The notes: a model not told the origin generated them from the sequence alone. A stretch of DNA of 64,000 bases from Arthrobacter sp. ISL-30 (GCF_018613855.1 NZ_JAGGPK010000009.1:112592-176591), one strand, 5' to 3'. Shown: positions 1-8,858, counted from the first letter of the stretch. Made by a program: numbers and translations.

Positions 1-1074
1 TTCCCCGCCGTCCTGGTCGATCGCGTTGGTCCAGCGCTTGGCGACGCTGGCCAGGAACTCCGGGTCATGGTCGATCGCGATGCTGGTCAGGGAGTGCTCC
101 ACCTGGGCCATCGTCGCCTCATCGGTCAGGGGCCTGATGTTCTCCAGGGTCACGGTGATCTGGGTGGCCGCCTTGGAGGACACCGCACCTGTGGTCATGG
201 CTTCGGCGAGTTCTTCCCGAACCGGCGGCATCGGCTGACCGGTCAGCCCGGTGCGGGGCAGGACCGCCCCGGCCAAGGCCAGGCGTCGCCGGGCCTCACC
301 GGCACTGATCCGCAAACACGCCCGCAAATACTCCGCCGTGTTCCGAAACTCCGGAGCCCCAGGCCCCACCCCATAAGCCCGGGCAGGAACCCCGCCGGAG
401 ACAGCGCCTCCATGGTCGGCGGCAGTCCTGTCATTGTCCGCGGAGGTATCCTCGCCGCCCCAGCCACCGGTGCTGGCCGGGGAGGTTTCGCTGCTGCGCC
501 AACCTATCGCGGTTGCGGAGGTGCCGGTATCGTTGGTGCCCCAGCCTCCAGTGCTGGCGGCGGCCGAGATCCCGTTACGGCCCCACCCTTCGTTAACGGC
601 TAGCGTGATTCCGGAGGCAGGGCTGGCCAGGGCTTCCTGGAGGACCCGTTGCGCGAGACCCGCGGCAACGATCTGCAGGAACTCAACCGTCCGGGACAGC
701 TCCTCAACCAAGTGCGCGTACTCACCGGCCTCTCCACCGTCCAGGAGCCTGACCTCATCAACGGCCGTCCCCGCAGCATCCAGCAGGGTCGTGGAACACT
801 CACGCAACACCTCCAGCGGACCGCCGAGACCGGCCGGGCCTGGCATGCCCACGGCTGTCAGAAAATGGCCCGCCTCCACAGACACAGGATCAGACAATGG
901 ATCAGAGAAAGGATCAGGATCAGACGCGAAGGCCGGCTTAGATGGCAGGAGTGGATCCGGTACAGCCGCAAGCCGCCACGCAGCCAGGCGCTCCTCGCGA
1001 GGACTTCGGGCAGTAAAAAGGCCGCCGCCGGCTGAACCGGCCGGCCGGGCTGCAAGCTGTCCAATGACCTCCAT
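1..1074 (-). CDS. DUF222 domain HNH endonuclease-type protein, N-terminal part
   Basis: The minus strand is open from an ATG at 1074 to the window edge (358 codons seen); an in-frame TGA lies two codons upstream of the ATG. The DUF222 signature ISAGEARRRLALA is near residue 260, followed by the usual helical text with TGAVSSKAA. Proteins of this family normally carry a C-terminal HNH nuclease domain, which would lie outside the window. Between a conserved N-terminal helix block and the signature is a Ser/Thr/Gly-rich linker with STGGWG twice and GWG/GWR variants. No good ribosome binding site precedes the ATG. Family call is from sequence; the nuclease part is inferred. Confidence 0.8.
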   Translation of the reverse strand, partial: MEVIGQLAARPAGSAGGGLFTARSPREERLAAWRLAAVPDPLLPSKPAFASDPDPFSDPLSDPVSVEAGHFLTAVGMPGPAGLGGPLEVLRECSTTLLDAAGTAVDEVRLLDGGEAGEYAHLVEELSRTVEFLQIVAAGLAQRVLQEALASPASGITLAVNEGWGRNGISAAASTGGWGTNDTGTSATAIGWRSSETSPASTGGWGGEDTSADNDRTAADHGGAVSGGVPARAYGVGPGAPEFRNTAEYLRACLRISAGEARRRLALAGAVLPRTGLTGQPMPPVREELAEAMTTGAVSSKAATQITVTLENIRPLTDEATMAQVEHSLTSIAIDHDPEFLASVAKRWTNAIDQDGGE

Positions 1075-1257
1075 AACTCAACAATGCCAAGGGGGTACGA
1101 CATTATTAGGCCCTGAACCAACACGGGCAGCAATCTTCGTCAGAAAGTTCCGGGCAATTCCCCTGCTCTCGCATCCAGCACAGGAGAGACACCGTTGGTC
1201 TTGCTTCCCTGGCCCCGCCGGCCCCTTACCCCAAGCCCCCGCCCCGACTCCAATCGA

Positions 1258-1277
1258 CGCCGGCACTCCAGCCGGCG
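1258..1277. repeat. Inverted repeat in the 1075-1352 intergenic region
   Basis: CGCCGGC, a 6-base loop, then GCCGGCG. It sits between two divergent genes, so a terminator role is unlikely. The rest of 1075-1352 shows no gene. Confidence 0.35.
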
Positions 1278-1352
1278 AACTTGTGATGTCCACCGCATCC
1301 CGGCACAATCCTCCGATAGGCCTCGTTGAAAGAAATAACGAAGGGAGGCCAT

Positions 1353-1934
1353 GTGCTCATTGTTCTGACGGGAATTGACGGTTCGGGAAAGTCGACGGCG
1401 GCACGCGCCCTCGTTGACGCTGCCCGCGGCGAAGGCAGGAACACCCTGCTGCTCAGCAACCATGCTGGCAGGCGAAGGATGTCGCTGATCAGTGCCAAAC
1501 TTGGGATCAACCTGCAGCCCCGGCTGGCCGACGCCGTGGAGACGGGCATCCGCGTGTGGAACGTGCTGGTTTCGCACGCGCGGGCACGAAATTTCGAGGG
1601 CCTCGTAGTCATGGATCGTCATCTTCACTGCCAGCTGGCGCTGCGCGAGACAAGGGGCATCCCACGAGGATGGCTCCTTCCCCGCCTTATCGATTCGCTC
1701 CCCGAGCCGGACCTCATCATCCACTTGGACATCGACGCAGAAGAGGCGTACCTGCGGATCGTGGCCCGTGGCACGGATGAGGAGTCGCTGGCACACCTGG
1801 CGTCCTTCCGTGACGCATATCGCGCCCTGCCCGAGTACGAGGACTTCGTGGAGATCGACGCCGATGCCCCCGCCGCCGAAGTCCACCAACGCCTTTCGAG
1901 AATTCTCAAAGGAGTGGACGAGCCTGTTCGCTAA
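1353..1934 (+). CDS. Thymidylate-kinase-like P-loop nucleotide kinase
   Basis: 193 residues from a GTG at 1353, chosen because AAGGGAGG (1341-1348) sits 4 bases upstream; a TTG at 1326 is in frame but has no such site. The Walker A loop GIDGSGKST is at residues 7-15, and DRHLHCQLAL matches the DRY/DRH segment that contacts the nucleotide in dTMP kinases. LIIHLDIDAEEAYLRI is the usual strand before the lid. Length fits dTMP kinase (about 200), but the lid is poorly conserved, so a related deoxynucleoside or sugar-nucleotide kinase is possible. It stands alone between a DUF222 gene and the convergent Nudix gene. Confidence 0.7.
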   Translation: MLIVLTGIDGSGKSTAARALVDAARGEGRNTLLLSNHAGRRRMSLISAKLGINLQPRLADAVETGIRVWNVLVSHARARNFEGLVVMDRHLHCQLALRETRGIPRGWLLPRLIDSLPEPDLIIHLDIDAEEAYLRIVARGTDEESLAHLASFRDAYRALPEYEDFVEIDADAPAAEVHQRLSRILKGVDEPVR

Positions 1935-2011
1935 CAACGGAGCGAACTGAGCGCCTCAGCCGAAGTCCGCGCGACCCCTGCTCAACGCCGCCCCACGCCA
2001 CGTGCCCACCA

Positions 2012-2746
2012 TCACTCCCGGGGACGCATCAGTGGCGGGTTGAGCACGGCCCGGGCCGGCTGGCCAATCGACATCCGGGCCTCCCTTGCCAGCCGGAACA
2101 GCGCCGCCGGCCTCCCGGCGTCGCCCGCCGTGGTCCGTCCCGTCTCCTCAAGGAAGCCGGGAGTGCCGGTGGCCTTGCGATGAAAATTCCGGGGATCCAG
2201 GCGGGTCCCCCACACCGCCTCGTACACGGCACGGAGCTGGGCGATCGTGAACTCCTCGCCGCAAAATGCCGCCCCCAACGGTGAGTATTCAAGCTTCGAC
2301 CTGGCGCGTTCCAGGGCATCGGCGAAGATCCGTTCGTGGTCAAAGGCTAGCTGCAGCTCCCCATCCAGGACGTGGCTGACTGGATACCACGCGACATGTT
2401 CGGCGTCGCTTCCGGCGGATAAGACAGGAAAATCTGGCGCGAGCAGGAGATGGGCGACGGTGAGGACGTCCCCTCGTGGGTCGCGGCCCTTCGGCCCGTA
2501 ACTGGCCAGCTGCTCCAAGTGCCCCGGAACGCGGCCGACGCCGGTTTCCTCCGCAAGTTCACGGCTCGCCGCCGTCGCCAAGTCCTCCCCCGCCAAAACA
2601 AAGCCGCCGGGCAGCGCGAGCATGCCACGGAAGGGCTCAATCAGGCGGGTGATGAGAAGGACGTGCAGGGCATCGTTGCGGACGGTGAGGGCGACGACGT
2701 CGACCGTCACCGGGAAGCGAGCAGGCTGTGTGTGCGATTCAGGCAT
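2012..2746 (-). CDS. NrtR-type Nudix transcriptional regulator
   Basis: 244 residues. A complete Nudix box (G48 to V70: Gx5E, x7, REL, x, EETGV) lies in the N-terminal half; residues about 150-235 form the winged-helix part typical of NrtR (TIAQLRAVYEAVWG, then DPRNFHRK). NrtR proteins sense ADP-ribose or NAD-related ligands and repress NAD metabolism genes. The gene is divergent from the SPFH/NAD-kinase-like operon, and two 21-base palindromes fill the 105-base gap, so self-regulation and control of the operon are likely. The ATG at 2746 has only a weak ribosome binding site. Retention of all Nudix-box acids leaves open that it also hydrolyses its ligand. Confidence 0.85.
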   Translation of the reverse strand: MPESHTQPARFPVTVDVVALTVRNDALHVLLITRLIEPFRGMLALPGGFVLAGEDLATAASRELAEETGVGRVPGHLEQLASYGPKGRDPRGDVLTVAHLLLAPDFPVLSAGSDAEHVAWYPVSHVLDGELQLAFDHERIFADALERARSKLEYSPLGAAFCGEEFTIAQLRAVYEAVWGTRLDPRNFHRKATGTPGFLEETGRTTAGDAGRPAALFRLAREARMSIGQPARAVLNPPLMRPRE

Positions 2747-2763
2747 GGGACCACTCTAGGGAT

Positions 2764-2784
2764 TTATCGTCATCTTGACAATAA
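2764..2784. promoter_or_regulatory. Palindromic operator 1 for the NrtR-like regulator
   Basis: TTATCGTCA-N3-TGACAATAA with one mismatch; the symmetry extends to 2762-2786 (AT on each side). It covers the -35 of the operon promoter and lies 18 bases from the regulator start codon. Confidence 0.65.
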
Positions 2785-2804
2785 ATCCAAAAGGAACCTA
2801 TCGT
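2775..2804 (+). promoter_or_regulatory. Promoter of the SPFH/NAD-kinase-like operon
   Basis: TTGACA (2775-2780), an 18-base spacer, then TATCGT (2799-2804). Operator 1 covers the -35 and operator 2 begins 4 bases after the -10, over the expected start point. This is a repression layout. Confidence 0.5.
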
Positions 2805-2807
2805 TGC

Positions 2808-2828
2808 TTATCGTCAAACTGACGAGAA
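2808..2828. promoter_or_regulatory. Palindromic operator 2 for the NrtR-like regulator
   Basis: TTATCGTCA-N3-TGACGAGAA, one mismatch, same left half-site as operator 1. The two centres are 44 bases apart, about four helical turns, so dimers would bind the same face. Confidence 0.65.
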
Positions 2829-2851
2829 TCTGGAGAGTTAGGGAGAGTCTC

Positions 2852-3931
2852 ATGGCCAGCATCAAGCGCTACCCTTGGGTCAGCCATTTTCTGGGCAGCC
2901 CCACCGGCTACGTCGTCCACTTACAGCGGGGCATGATCAAACATCAGGGCGTGGGCCAGGCCTTCTGGTTCCGACCACAAAACTCGGTACTCAGCGAAGT
3001 TCCGGTGGATGACCAGGAATTGCCCACGCTCTTCCACGCCATCACCCGCGACCACCAGGACGTGAGCGTGCAGGCCAATGTCACCTACCGCTTCATTGAC
3101 CCGGTGGCCGTTTCCAGTCGACTGGATTTCGGCCTCAAGAGCGCGGGAACGGCACCGGCGACAGGGCGGGAGCAGGTGGCAACCATCATCGGCCAGCTGT
3201 GCCAGAGCCACGCGATCGACCAGATTGCAACCACAACACTCAGCGAGGCATTAGAGCGTGGAGTGAGCCAGCTCCGCGCCTTCCTCAGCGAAGCACTGCG
3301 CGCCGATACGCGGCTTCTGTCCACCGGCATCGAAATCCTCGGGGTGCAGGTCCTGGCCGTCCGGCCGCAGTCCGACGTCGAACGCGCCTTGCAGACGCCC
3401 GTCCGTGAACAGCTGCAAGCCGAAGCCGACCGGGCCGTGTACGAACGCCGAGCACTTGCGGTGGAGCGCGAGCGCACGATTTCGGAGAACGAGATGTCCA
3501 GCCAGATCGAGCTGGCAACGCGTCGGGAGCAGCTGGTCGCCCAGGAGGGCACCAATGCACGGCGTGAGGCAGAGGAAAAGGCTGCAGCAGGCCTAATCGA
3601 CGCTCATGCTGCGGCCGAGCGGAAGGGTATTGCCGCAACGGCAGATGCCAACCAGATCCGCCTGGTTGGCGAGGCTGCCGCCGCCCGCGAAGCCGCCACC
3701 ATGGAAGTTTACCGGGGCATGGAGCAGCCCACGTTGCTGGCGCTGGCCCTCCGCGATGCGGCTGGTTCGCTACCCAACATCGGCAACCTCACCATCACGC
3801 CGGACCTGCTCAGTGGAGCGCTGGCCGGTCTCTTCCGGCAGCCTGCCCTGGTACCGGCCAACCCGGCAGGCCGATCCGCCGGCCCAGCCTCAGGCGGAAC
3901 CGCCGGCCCAGCCAGCGGAACTGACAGGTAG
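2852..3931 (+). CDS. SPFH/band 7 (flotillin-like) protein
   Basis: 359 residues from the ATG at 2852 (GGGAGAG at 2841-2847). Residues about 15-190 are the beta-rich SPFH domain (VSVQANVTYRFIDP, LSTGIEILGVQVLAVRP). Residues about 195-300 are a charged, Ala/Glu-rich coiled coil (AEADRAVYERRALAVERER), as in flotillins and YdaG-type scaffolds. The tail is Pro/Gly/Ala-rich. No N-terminal membrane segment is evident, so attachment may be peripheral. It is the first gene of a two-gene operon with an NAD-kinase-like protein 9 bases downstream, under probable NrtR control. The molecular role is unknown; an oligomeric membrane-edge scaffold is the family expectation. Confidence 0.85.
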   Translation: MASIKRYPWVSHFLGSPTGYVVHLQRGMIKHQGVGQAFWFRPQNSVLSEVPVDDQELPTLFHAITRDHQDVSVQANVTYRFIDPVAVSSRLDFGLKSAGTAPATGREQVATIIGQLCQSHAIDQIATTTLSEALERGVSQLRAFLSEALRADTRLLSTGIEILGVQVLAVRPQSDVERALQTPVREQLQAEADRAVYERRALAVERERTISENEMSSQIELATRREQLVAQEGTNARREAEEKAAAGLIDAHAAAERKGIAATADANQIRLVGEAAAAREAATMEVYRGMEQPTLLALALRDAAGSLPNIGNLTITPDLLSGALAGLFRQPALVPANPAGRSAGPASGGTAGPASGTDR

Positions 3932-3940
3932 GGTCTCGTC

Positions 3941-4837
3941 ATGGCTAAACCGCGCCTCGTGATCGTCCGCCGGCGGACCGAATTGCAGGAACTGCTCGAC
4001 CGGCATGCTACCCGAGGCCAGGCGGAATTCTTCCTCCGCACCAGGGGCCGTAGCATCCAGGATGTTCAGGAGCGCCACGACAGGCTAGAGGAGGCACTAG
4101 TGACAACGCGTGCCGCGGTTCCTGCCGGATGGCGTTCCGCCGAGGTGGAGCGGACGGACCTGAGCCGTTTCCTCTTCACTGCTGAGGACATCATCGCGGT
4201 GGTGGGGCAGGACGGGTTGGTGGCCAACATGGCCAAGTACCTTAACGGGCAGCCCGTCATCGGGATCGATCCGGAGCCCGGCTCGAATCCGGGGGTACTG
4301 GTCCGGCATACGCCCCGGTCCGCCACGAGGCTGCTGCAGCAGGCCGCCCACGAGGGGCCGGGGCAGCTACGTTGCCAGGAGCTGGCCACTGTTACGGCCC
4401 GGCTCGACGACGGGCAGGAATTGTCGGGGCTAAACGAAGTTTTCATCGGGCACAGCTCGCATCAGTCAGCCCGTTACCACCTCAGGACTCCAAACGGCCA
4501 GTCGGAGCGGCAATCGTCCTCGGGGCTGATCGTCTCCACTGGCACCGGCGCAACCGGCTGGTGCGCGTCAATCGCTCTGGAACGAGGCGGACGTCTCCTG
4601 CCTGCGCCCACAGATCCCCGGCTCGCCTGGTTCGTGCGCGAAGCATGGCCCTCCCCCATCACGGGCACGTCCCTGACCGAGGGACTACTTGAGGCGGACC
4701 AGTTCCTCCGAATCACCGTAGCGTCCGACCAACTCGTTGTATTCGGCGACGGCATGGAGGACGACCGCCTCGCCGCTTCCTGGGGCCAGGAGATTACGGT
4801 GCACCTGGGGGAAAAGCCGTTGCGGCTGGTGGCCTAG
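3941..4837 (+). CDS. NAD-kinase-like (diacylglycerol/NAD kinase fold) protein
   Basis: 298 residues. Three NAD-kinase landmarks are in order: VVGQDGLVANMAKYLNG (87-103, for the GGDGT loop), LNEV (164-167, for the conserved NE/ND pair) and STGTGATGW (199-207, for STPTGSTAY). The C-terminus FGDGMEDDRL...VHLGEKPLRLV matches the NADK end. The first glycine pair is GQ instead of GG, so catalysis may differ. Residues 1-80 are an extra N-terminal region predicted helical. The genome should hold a housekeeping NAD kinase elsewhere. Co-transcription with an SPFH protein and control by an NrtR-type regulator support a link to NAD or ADP-ribose status; the substrate is unproven. Confidence 0.7.
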   Translation: MAKPRLVIVRRRTELQELLDRHATRGQAEFFLRTRGRSIQDVQERHDRLEEALVTTRAAVPAGWRSAEVERTDLSRFLFTAEDIIAVVGQDGLVANMAKYLNGQPVIGIDPEPGSNPGVLVRHTPRSATRLLQQAAHEGPGQLRCQELATVTARLDDGQELSGLNEVFIGHSSHQSARYHLRTPNGQSERQSSSGLIVSTGTGATGWCASIALERGGRLLPAPTDPRLAWFVREAWPSPITGTSLTEGLLEADQFLRITVASDQLVVFGDGMEDDRLAASWGQEITVHLGEKPLRLVA

Positions 4838-4856
4838 GGGCACCCTGCACCCCTAG
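4834..4856. terminator. Hairpin between convergent genes
   Basis: CTAGGGG, 9-base loop, CCCCTAG. It overlaps the NAD-kinase-like stop codon and faces the convergent oxidase gene. No T-run follows, so termination strength is uncertain. Confidence 0.4.
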
Positions 4857-4872
4857 ACCAAGTTTGTCGTCG

Positions 4873-6048
4873 CTACACGAGAGCGCTTTCGGGTGCATAA
4901 GCGTGGGTGTTGCGCACGAAGATGGACTCGTCCAGGGAGGCCACGGAGGTCTTGCCCACAAAGCCCATGGCTCCCTTGAGTTCGTCATGAAGAATGCTGA
5001 ATGCATGGTCCACTGCCGATTCGCCCCCGGTAGCAAGAGCGTAGGCAAACGGGCGGCCGGCAAGGGCTGCCCGTGCACCCAGGGCCACAGCCTTCGCAAT
5101 GTCATGGCCCCGCCGGATCCCGCCGTCAAGATAGATCTCAGCGCGTCCGCCGACGGCTTTCACGATGGATGGCAGGACGTCGATGGTGGCGGGTTGCGAA
5201 TCGAACTGCCGGCCACCGTGATTTGACACAAAGATCCCGTCGGCTCCTTCCTCGACAGCGCGAACAGCGTCCTCGGCGTCCATAATTCCCTTGATCACCA
5301 GGTTTCCGCACCACTCTGAGCGGAGCTTGGCAAACTGCTCCCAGGTGGCACCGGGATTCTTGTTGGATGCCATCCAGCTGTTCATCTCGTCCATCCGGAG
5401 TGGACGGCCGTTGATCTCATAGTTCCCGTACGTCATCTTCCGTCCGGTAAGCCACCGCCACAGCCACCCCGGGCGAGTTGCCGCATTGAAGTAATCAGCC
5501 ACCGGGGGACGCGGCGGCATGGACAGTCCGTGGTGCAGGTCGCGTTCCCGTTTGCTGGAGGAACCTACGTCGCCAGCAACAACCAGCGTCTCCACGCCAA
5601 CGGCCCCGGCACGCTTGATGTAGCTGGCAGTTTCCCCCGGGTCTTTCCAGAAGGCCACCTGCGCCCAAAGATTGTTGGGAGCCACCCCTGCAACCTCTTC
5701 GAGCGAACAGCCGGCCCAGGCGCTGTGGATGAAGATCGATCCCGCCCTGGCTGCTGCCCGGGCAACGGCAGGATCCGAGCCGGGGTGAAAGATGGTCAAC
5801 ATGCCCATCGGCGCCACCATTAGAGGCAGGGCCAAGGAATGCCCAAGCACTGTGGTTGAAGTATTCATGTCTGACACGTCCACCAGGGAGCGTTGGCGAA
5901 GCATCAGGGCGTTGAACCGGTCCTCGTTCGCCAGCATGGTGGTTTCGTCCAGGGCACCGCCCTCAAGATAGTCGGAGATCATCTTGGGAAGGCGCTTCCG
6001 CGATGCCACACGGTAGTCATCCATGCTGACAATCCATTTGTTTCTCAT
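4873..6048 (-). CDS. FMN-dependent alpha-hydroxy-acid oxidase/dehydrogenase
   Basis: 391 residues, the family's full length (lactate dehydrogenase LldD, glycolate oxidase, lactate monooxygenase). The catalytic base is in SNHGGRQ (H277, R280), the FMN lysine is K253 in LVIKGI, and the phosphate loop is DGGIRRG (309-314). The GDVGSSSKRERD segment (159-170) carries the conserved Asp and Arg. Start ATG has GGAGCAGGA close upstream. It is the last gene of a minus-strand operon with an ABC transporter (30 bases after the ATPase stop), so it probably oxidises the imported 2-hydroxyacid or a product of it. Exact substrate cannot be read from sequence. Confidence 0.85.
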   Translation of the reverse strand: MRNKWIVSMDDYRVASRKRLPKMISDYLEGGALDETTMLANEDRFNALMLRQRSLVDVSDMNTSTTVLGHSLALPLMVAPMGMLTIFHPGSDPAVARAAARAGSIFIHSAWAGCSLEEVAGVAPNNLWAQVAFWKDPGETASYIKRAGAVGVETLVVAGDVGSSSKRERDLHHGLSMPPRPPVADYFNAATRPGWLWRWLTGRKMTYGNYEINGRPLRMDEMNSWMASNKNPGATWEQFAKLRSEWCGNLVIKGIMDAEDAVRAVEEGADGIFVSNHGGRQFDSQPATIDVLPSIVKAVGGRAEIYLDGGIRRGHDIAKAVALGARAALAGRPFAYALATGGESAVDHAFSILHDELKGAMGFVGKTSVASLDESIFVRNTHAYAPESALV

Positions 6049-6078
6049 GGTTCCTGCTCCAATGTGGAAGATGAAGGC

Positions 6079-6843
6079 CTAAAGTACTTTCGCCAAGAAT
6101 TGTTTGGTTCGATCGTGCTGGGGTGAATGGAGAACGGACCGCGGATCGCCCTGCTCCACGACGCACCCGTCGTCCATGAAGATCAGATGGTCACTGACTT
6201 CACGGGCGAAGCCGATTTCATGAGTGACCACGATCATCGTCATCCCTGCATCGGCCAGGCCGCGCATGACATCCAGCACTTCGCCCACAAGCTCGGGGTC
6301 CAGTGCCGACGTCGGCTCGTCAAAGAGCATCAGCCTTGGTTCCATGGCTAGAGCACGGGCAATGGCGACACGCTGCTGCTGGCCGCCCGACAGGGCGGCC
6401 GGATACACCTCCGCTTTGGCTGCAAGGCCTACCCGATCCAGGAGGTCGTAGGCCCGCTTCCGGACCACGGCACGGCTTTCCTTTTTCACGCGGATTGGAG
6501 CCTCGCAAATGTTTCCCAGGACCGTCATGTGGGGAAAGAGATTGAAGCTCTGGAAGACCATGCCGATGTTTTCGCGGGACCGCGCGGCCTCGGCATTGCT
6601 CTGCGCCTCTACCCGGCCTTTCTTGATCTTCACTCCCACTGGCTGTCCCTCGACGATGATGTATCCGCCGTCGAGCGTTTCCAATTGGTTGATGCAGCGG
6701 AGGAATGTTGATTTACCAGATCCGGAAGGACCGATGATGCATGTGACGTCGCCCCTGCGAATCGTCAGGTCTATCCCCTTGAGGACGTTGAGATCACCGA
6801 AGTTCTTGACGACACCCCTGGCCTCGACCACTACTTCACTCAT
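6079..6843 (-). CDS. ABC transporter ATP-binding protein, polar amino acid family
   Basis: 254 residues from the ATG at 6843, with AGGAGG 7 bases upstream; the longer reading frame starts inside the permease gene. Walker [11 protein letters not shown]-loop [12 protein letters not shown], signature LSGGQQQR and Walker [15 protein letters not shown] are intact. It resembles GlnQ/HisP ATPases. The start overlaps the permease stop by 4 bases (ATGA), indicating translational coupling. Together with the permease and lipoprotein it forms an importer for an amino acid or amino-acid-like solute. Confidence 0.9.
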   Translation of the reverse strand: MSEVVVEARGVVKNFGDLNVLKGIDLTIRRGDVTCIIGPSGSGKSTFLRCINQLETLDGGYIIVEGQPVGVKIKKGRVEAQSNAEAARSRENIGMVFQSFNLFPHMTVLGNICEAPIRVKKESRAVVRKRAYDLLDRVGLAAKAEVYPAALSGGQQQRVAIARALAMEPRLMLFDEPTSALDPELVGEVLDVMRGLADAGMTMIVVTHEIGFAREVSDHLIFMDDGCVVEQGDPRSVLHSPQHDRTKQFLAKVL

Positions 6844-7802
6844 GATTGAACCTCCTGCTTGGGCGGCCGGGAACGTAATGTCTTGGAGAAGCGGGGGAAG
6901 TTGCGTAGCTGATCCGTTTTCCCTGAACCCCTGTTGTAATGCCGTTCGATGTAGAACTGACCCAAGCTCAGAATGCTGGTGACCAGCAGGTACCACAGAC
7001 TTGCGGCGATCAAGAGCGGGATTGTTTTGAAGTTCGCGCTGTACACGAGCTGAGCGGAGTACAGCAGCTCCGGGAAAGCGAGCACGCTGACCAGGGACGT
7101 CGTCTTGAGCATCGAGATGGTCTGGTTGCCCGTCGGAGGAATGATGATCTTCATCGCCTGCGGGAGGACAATCCGCCAGAGGATCGTGAACCGACGCATT
7201 CCAAGGGCTTTGGCGGCCTCAGTTTGTCCGCGGTTCACGCTTAGGAGTCCGGCCCGAACGATTTCGGACTTGTATGCGCCCTCATTGAGGCCGAGTCCCA
7301 GAATGGCAGCCAGGAAGGGTGTGATGAGAACGTTGGCATCCACTGAGAAGAATTCCGGACCAAACGGTATCCCTATCGCAATCCGGGGATAGATGGCCGC
7401 GATGAAGCCCCAAAAGAGGAGTTGGACGAATACCGGCACGCCACGGAAGATCCAGACGAGGAAGGCCGCTACCCCGGCAATGATGAAGTTGGGGGCCAGC
7501 CTTGCCAGAGCCAGAATGACCCCAACGACAATCCCGACAACCATGGAAATGGCAGTCAGTCCAAGGGTGCGCAGAAGTCCGGTGAACAGCCGTTCCGAGG
7601 AAAACCAGCCGAATACGACGCCCCACTCGAACCGGGGGTTGGTAACCAGCGAATAGCTGACCAGGAAGATGGCAAACAGGACTATTGACGCAGTCAGCCA
7701 CAACATCCCATGGTGCTGATGCGGCCGTCCAAGGAGAAGTTTGCGGTCTATGCCGTCGTCGGCAACCGCTTCGGTGCTTGAGTCCGTGGCAGTATCACTC
7801 AT
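6840..7802 (-). CDS. ABC transporter permease, His/Glu/Gln/Arg (HisM) family
   Basis: 320 residues from the ATG at 7802, five bases after the stop of the binding-protein gene. About six hydrophobic segments; the EAA coupling loop is [15 protein letters not shown], and [15 protein letters not shown] is diagnostic of polar amino acid permeases. One permease gene is present, so the complex is probably a homodimer. The N-terminal 45 residues are hydrophilic and cytoplasmic, longer than usual. Confidence 0.9.
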   Translation of the reverse strand: MSDTATDSSTEAVADDGIDRKLLLGRPHQHHGMLWLTASIVLFAIFLVSYSLVTNPRFEWGVVFGWFSSERLFTGLLRTLGLTAISMVVGIVVGVILALARLAPNFIIAGVAAFLVWIFRGVPVFVQLLFWGFIAAIYPRIAIGIPFGPEFFSVDANVLITPFLAAILGLGLNEGAYKSEIVRAGLLSVNRGQTEAAKALGMRRFTILWRIVLPQAMKIIIPPTGNQTISMLKTTSLVSVLAFPELLYSAQLVYSANFKTIPLLIAASLWYLLVTSILSLGQFYIERHYNRGSGKTDQLRNFPRFSKTLRSRPPKQEVQS

Positions 7803-7807
7803 GGCGC

Positions 7808-8728
7808 CTACTGTTCCTTGTTGAAGGCAAAGTCTGTGATGGCGCCACTGCCAACACCCCACTTATCGAGGATTTCCTTGTACGCGCCGCTCTCGACGAG
7901 GGACTCCATACCGAGCTTGATAGCCGTTTCCAGGCCGGCATCCTTCTTGAAGCCGATGCTGACCGGTGACAGGTCCTTCTCGCCGAGCAGCTCGATCTGG
8001 CCACCCTGCTTGATCGCGTAGCCGAGGGTAGGGCCGTCAATGTAGACGGCGTCTATGCGGCCTGCCGTGAGGGCGAGGTTAGGCGCCTGCATGTCGGGGT
8101 AGGTCATGGCCTGGATGGCCTCCTTACCTCCGGACGTACACGCCTCTGACAGGGCTGGAAGCCGTTTGAGGTCCTGGAACGATCCCTTCAGCACGCCGAC
8201 GCGCTTGCCGCATAGATTGTCAATTTCCAAGCCCTGGGGGTTTCCGGGTGCGACACCGATGCCGCTGCCTGACTGGTAGTAGTCCACAAAGTCGAGGACC
8301 TTCCTCCGCTCGACCGAGGGCGACATCTGGGAAATAGCCATGTCGAACTTGCCGGCAGCAATGCCCGGAATAATCCCGTCGAACGGTCCGCTGACCACCG
8401 TGGTTTCAAGGCCCAGGGTCTTCCCCAGTGCGACCGCTATTTCGGGATCCACACCGATGGTGGTAGTGCCGTCTTCTGCCATGAAGTGCAGAGGCGGCGA
8501 ACTCTGGCTCATGGTCACCGTGAGGGTTCCCCTGTCGCGGACGGCTTGGGGAAGGGCAGCCGCAGCGGCCTCGTTGACCTCAACCTTCTTTGTGGACTCC
8601 GACGTTTTGGAGGACTCCGGAGGGGCAGCATTGGACATCTCGGGATTCGAACACCCGGAGAGGGTGACGGCTGCCAGGGAAACAGCGGCGAGGGACATGA
8701 ACACCCTTTTGAACTTATTCGTCATCAT
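7808..8728 (-). CDS. Extracellular solute-binding lipoprotein (SBP family 3)
   Basis: 306 residues from the ATG at 8728 (AAGG 7 bases upstream; a second ATG follows directly). The signal peptide ends in a lipobox, LSGC, then a Ser/Thr/Glu-rich tether and the periplasmic-binding fold (RDRGTLTVTMSQSSPPLHF, FDMAISQMSPSVERRK). It delivers solute to the permease at 6840-7802. First gene of the operon binding protein, permease, ATPase, FMN oxidase. Confidence 0.9.
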   Translation of the reverse strand: MMTNKFKRVFMSLAAVSLAAVTLSGCSNPEMSNAAPPESSKTSESTKKVEVNEAAAAALPQAVRDRGTLTVTMSQSSPPLHFMAEDGTTTIGVDPEIAVALGKTLGLETTVVSGPFDGIIPGIAAGKFDMAISQMSPSVERRKVLDFVDYYQSGSGIGVAPGNPQGLEIDNLCGKRVGVLKGSFQDLKRLPALSEACTSGGKEAIQAMTYPDMQAPNLALTAGRIDAVYIDGPTLGYAIKQGGQIELLGEKDLSPVSIGFKKDAGLETAIKLGMESLVESGAYKEILDKWGVGSGAITDFAFNKEQ

Positions 8729-8839
8729 CTGCACACCTTTTTGAGAGTCAACAGCTGTAAGGGGACTGGTGGGGAAACCCGGGAAACCTGAACAGCCCGT
8801 GCCACCAGGCGCTGGCCAAAGCGCAACCGTTCCCGCTTC

Positions 8840-8856
8840 AAACACAACTTGTGTTT
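8840..8856. promoter_or_regulatory. Perfect 17-base palindrome upstream of the binding protein
   Basis: AAACACAA-C-TTGTGTTT, 112 bases upstream of the binding-protein start. Perfect dyad symmetry suggests an operator. Confidence 0.45.
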
Positions 8857-8858
8857 CA

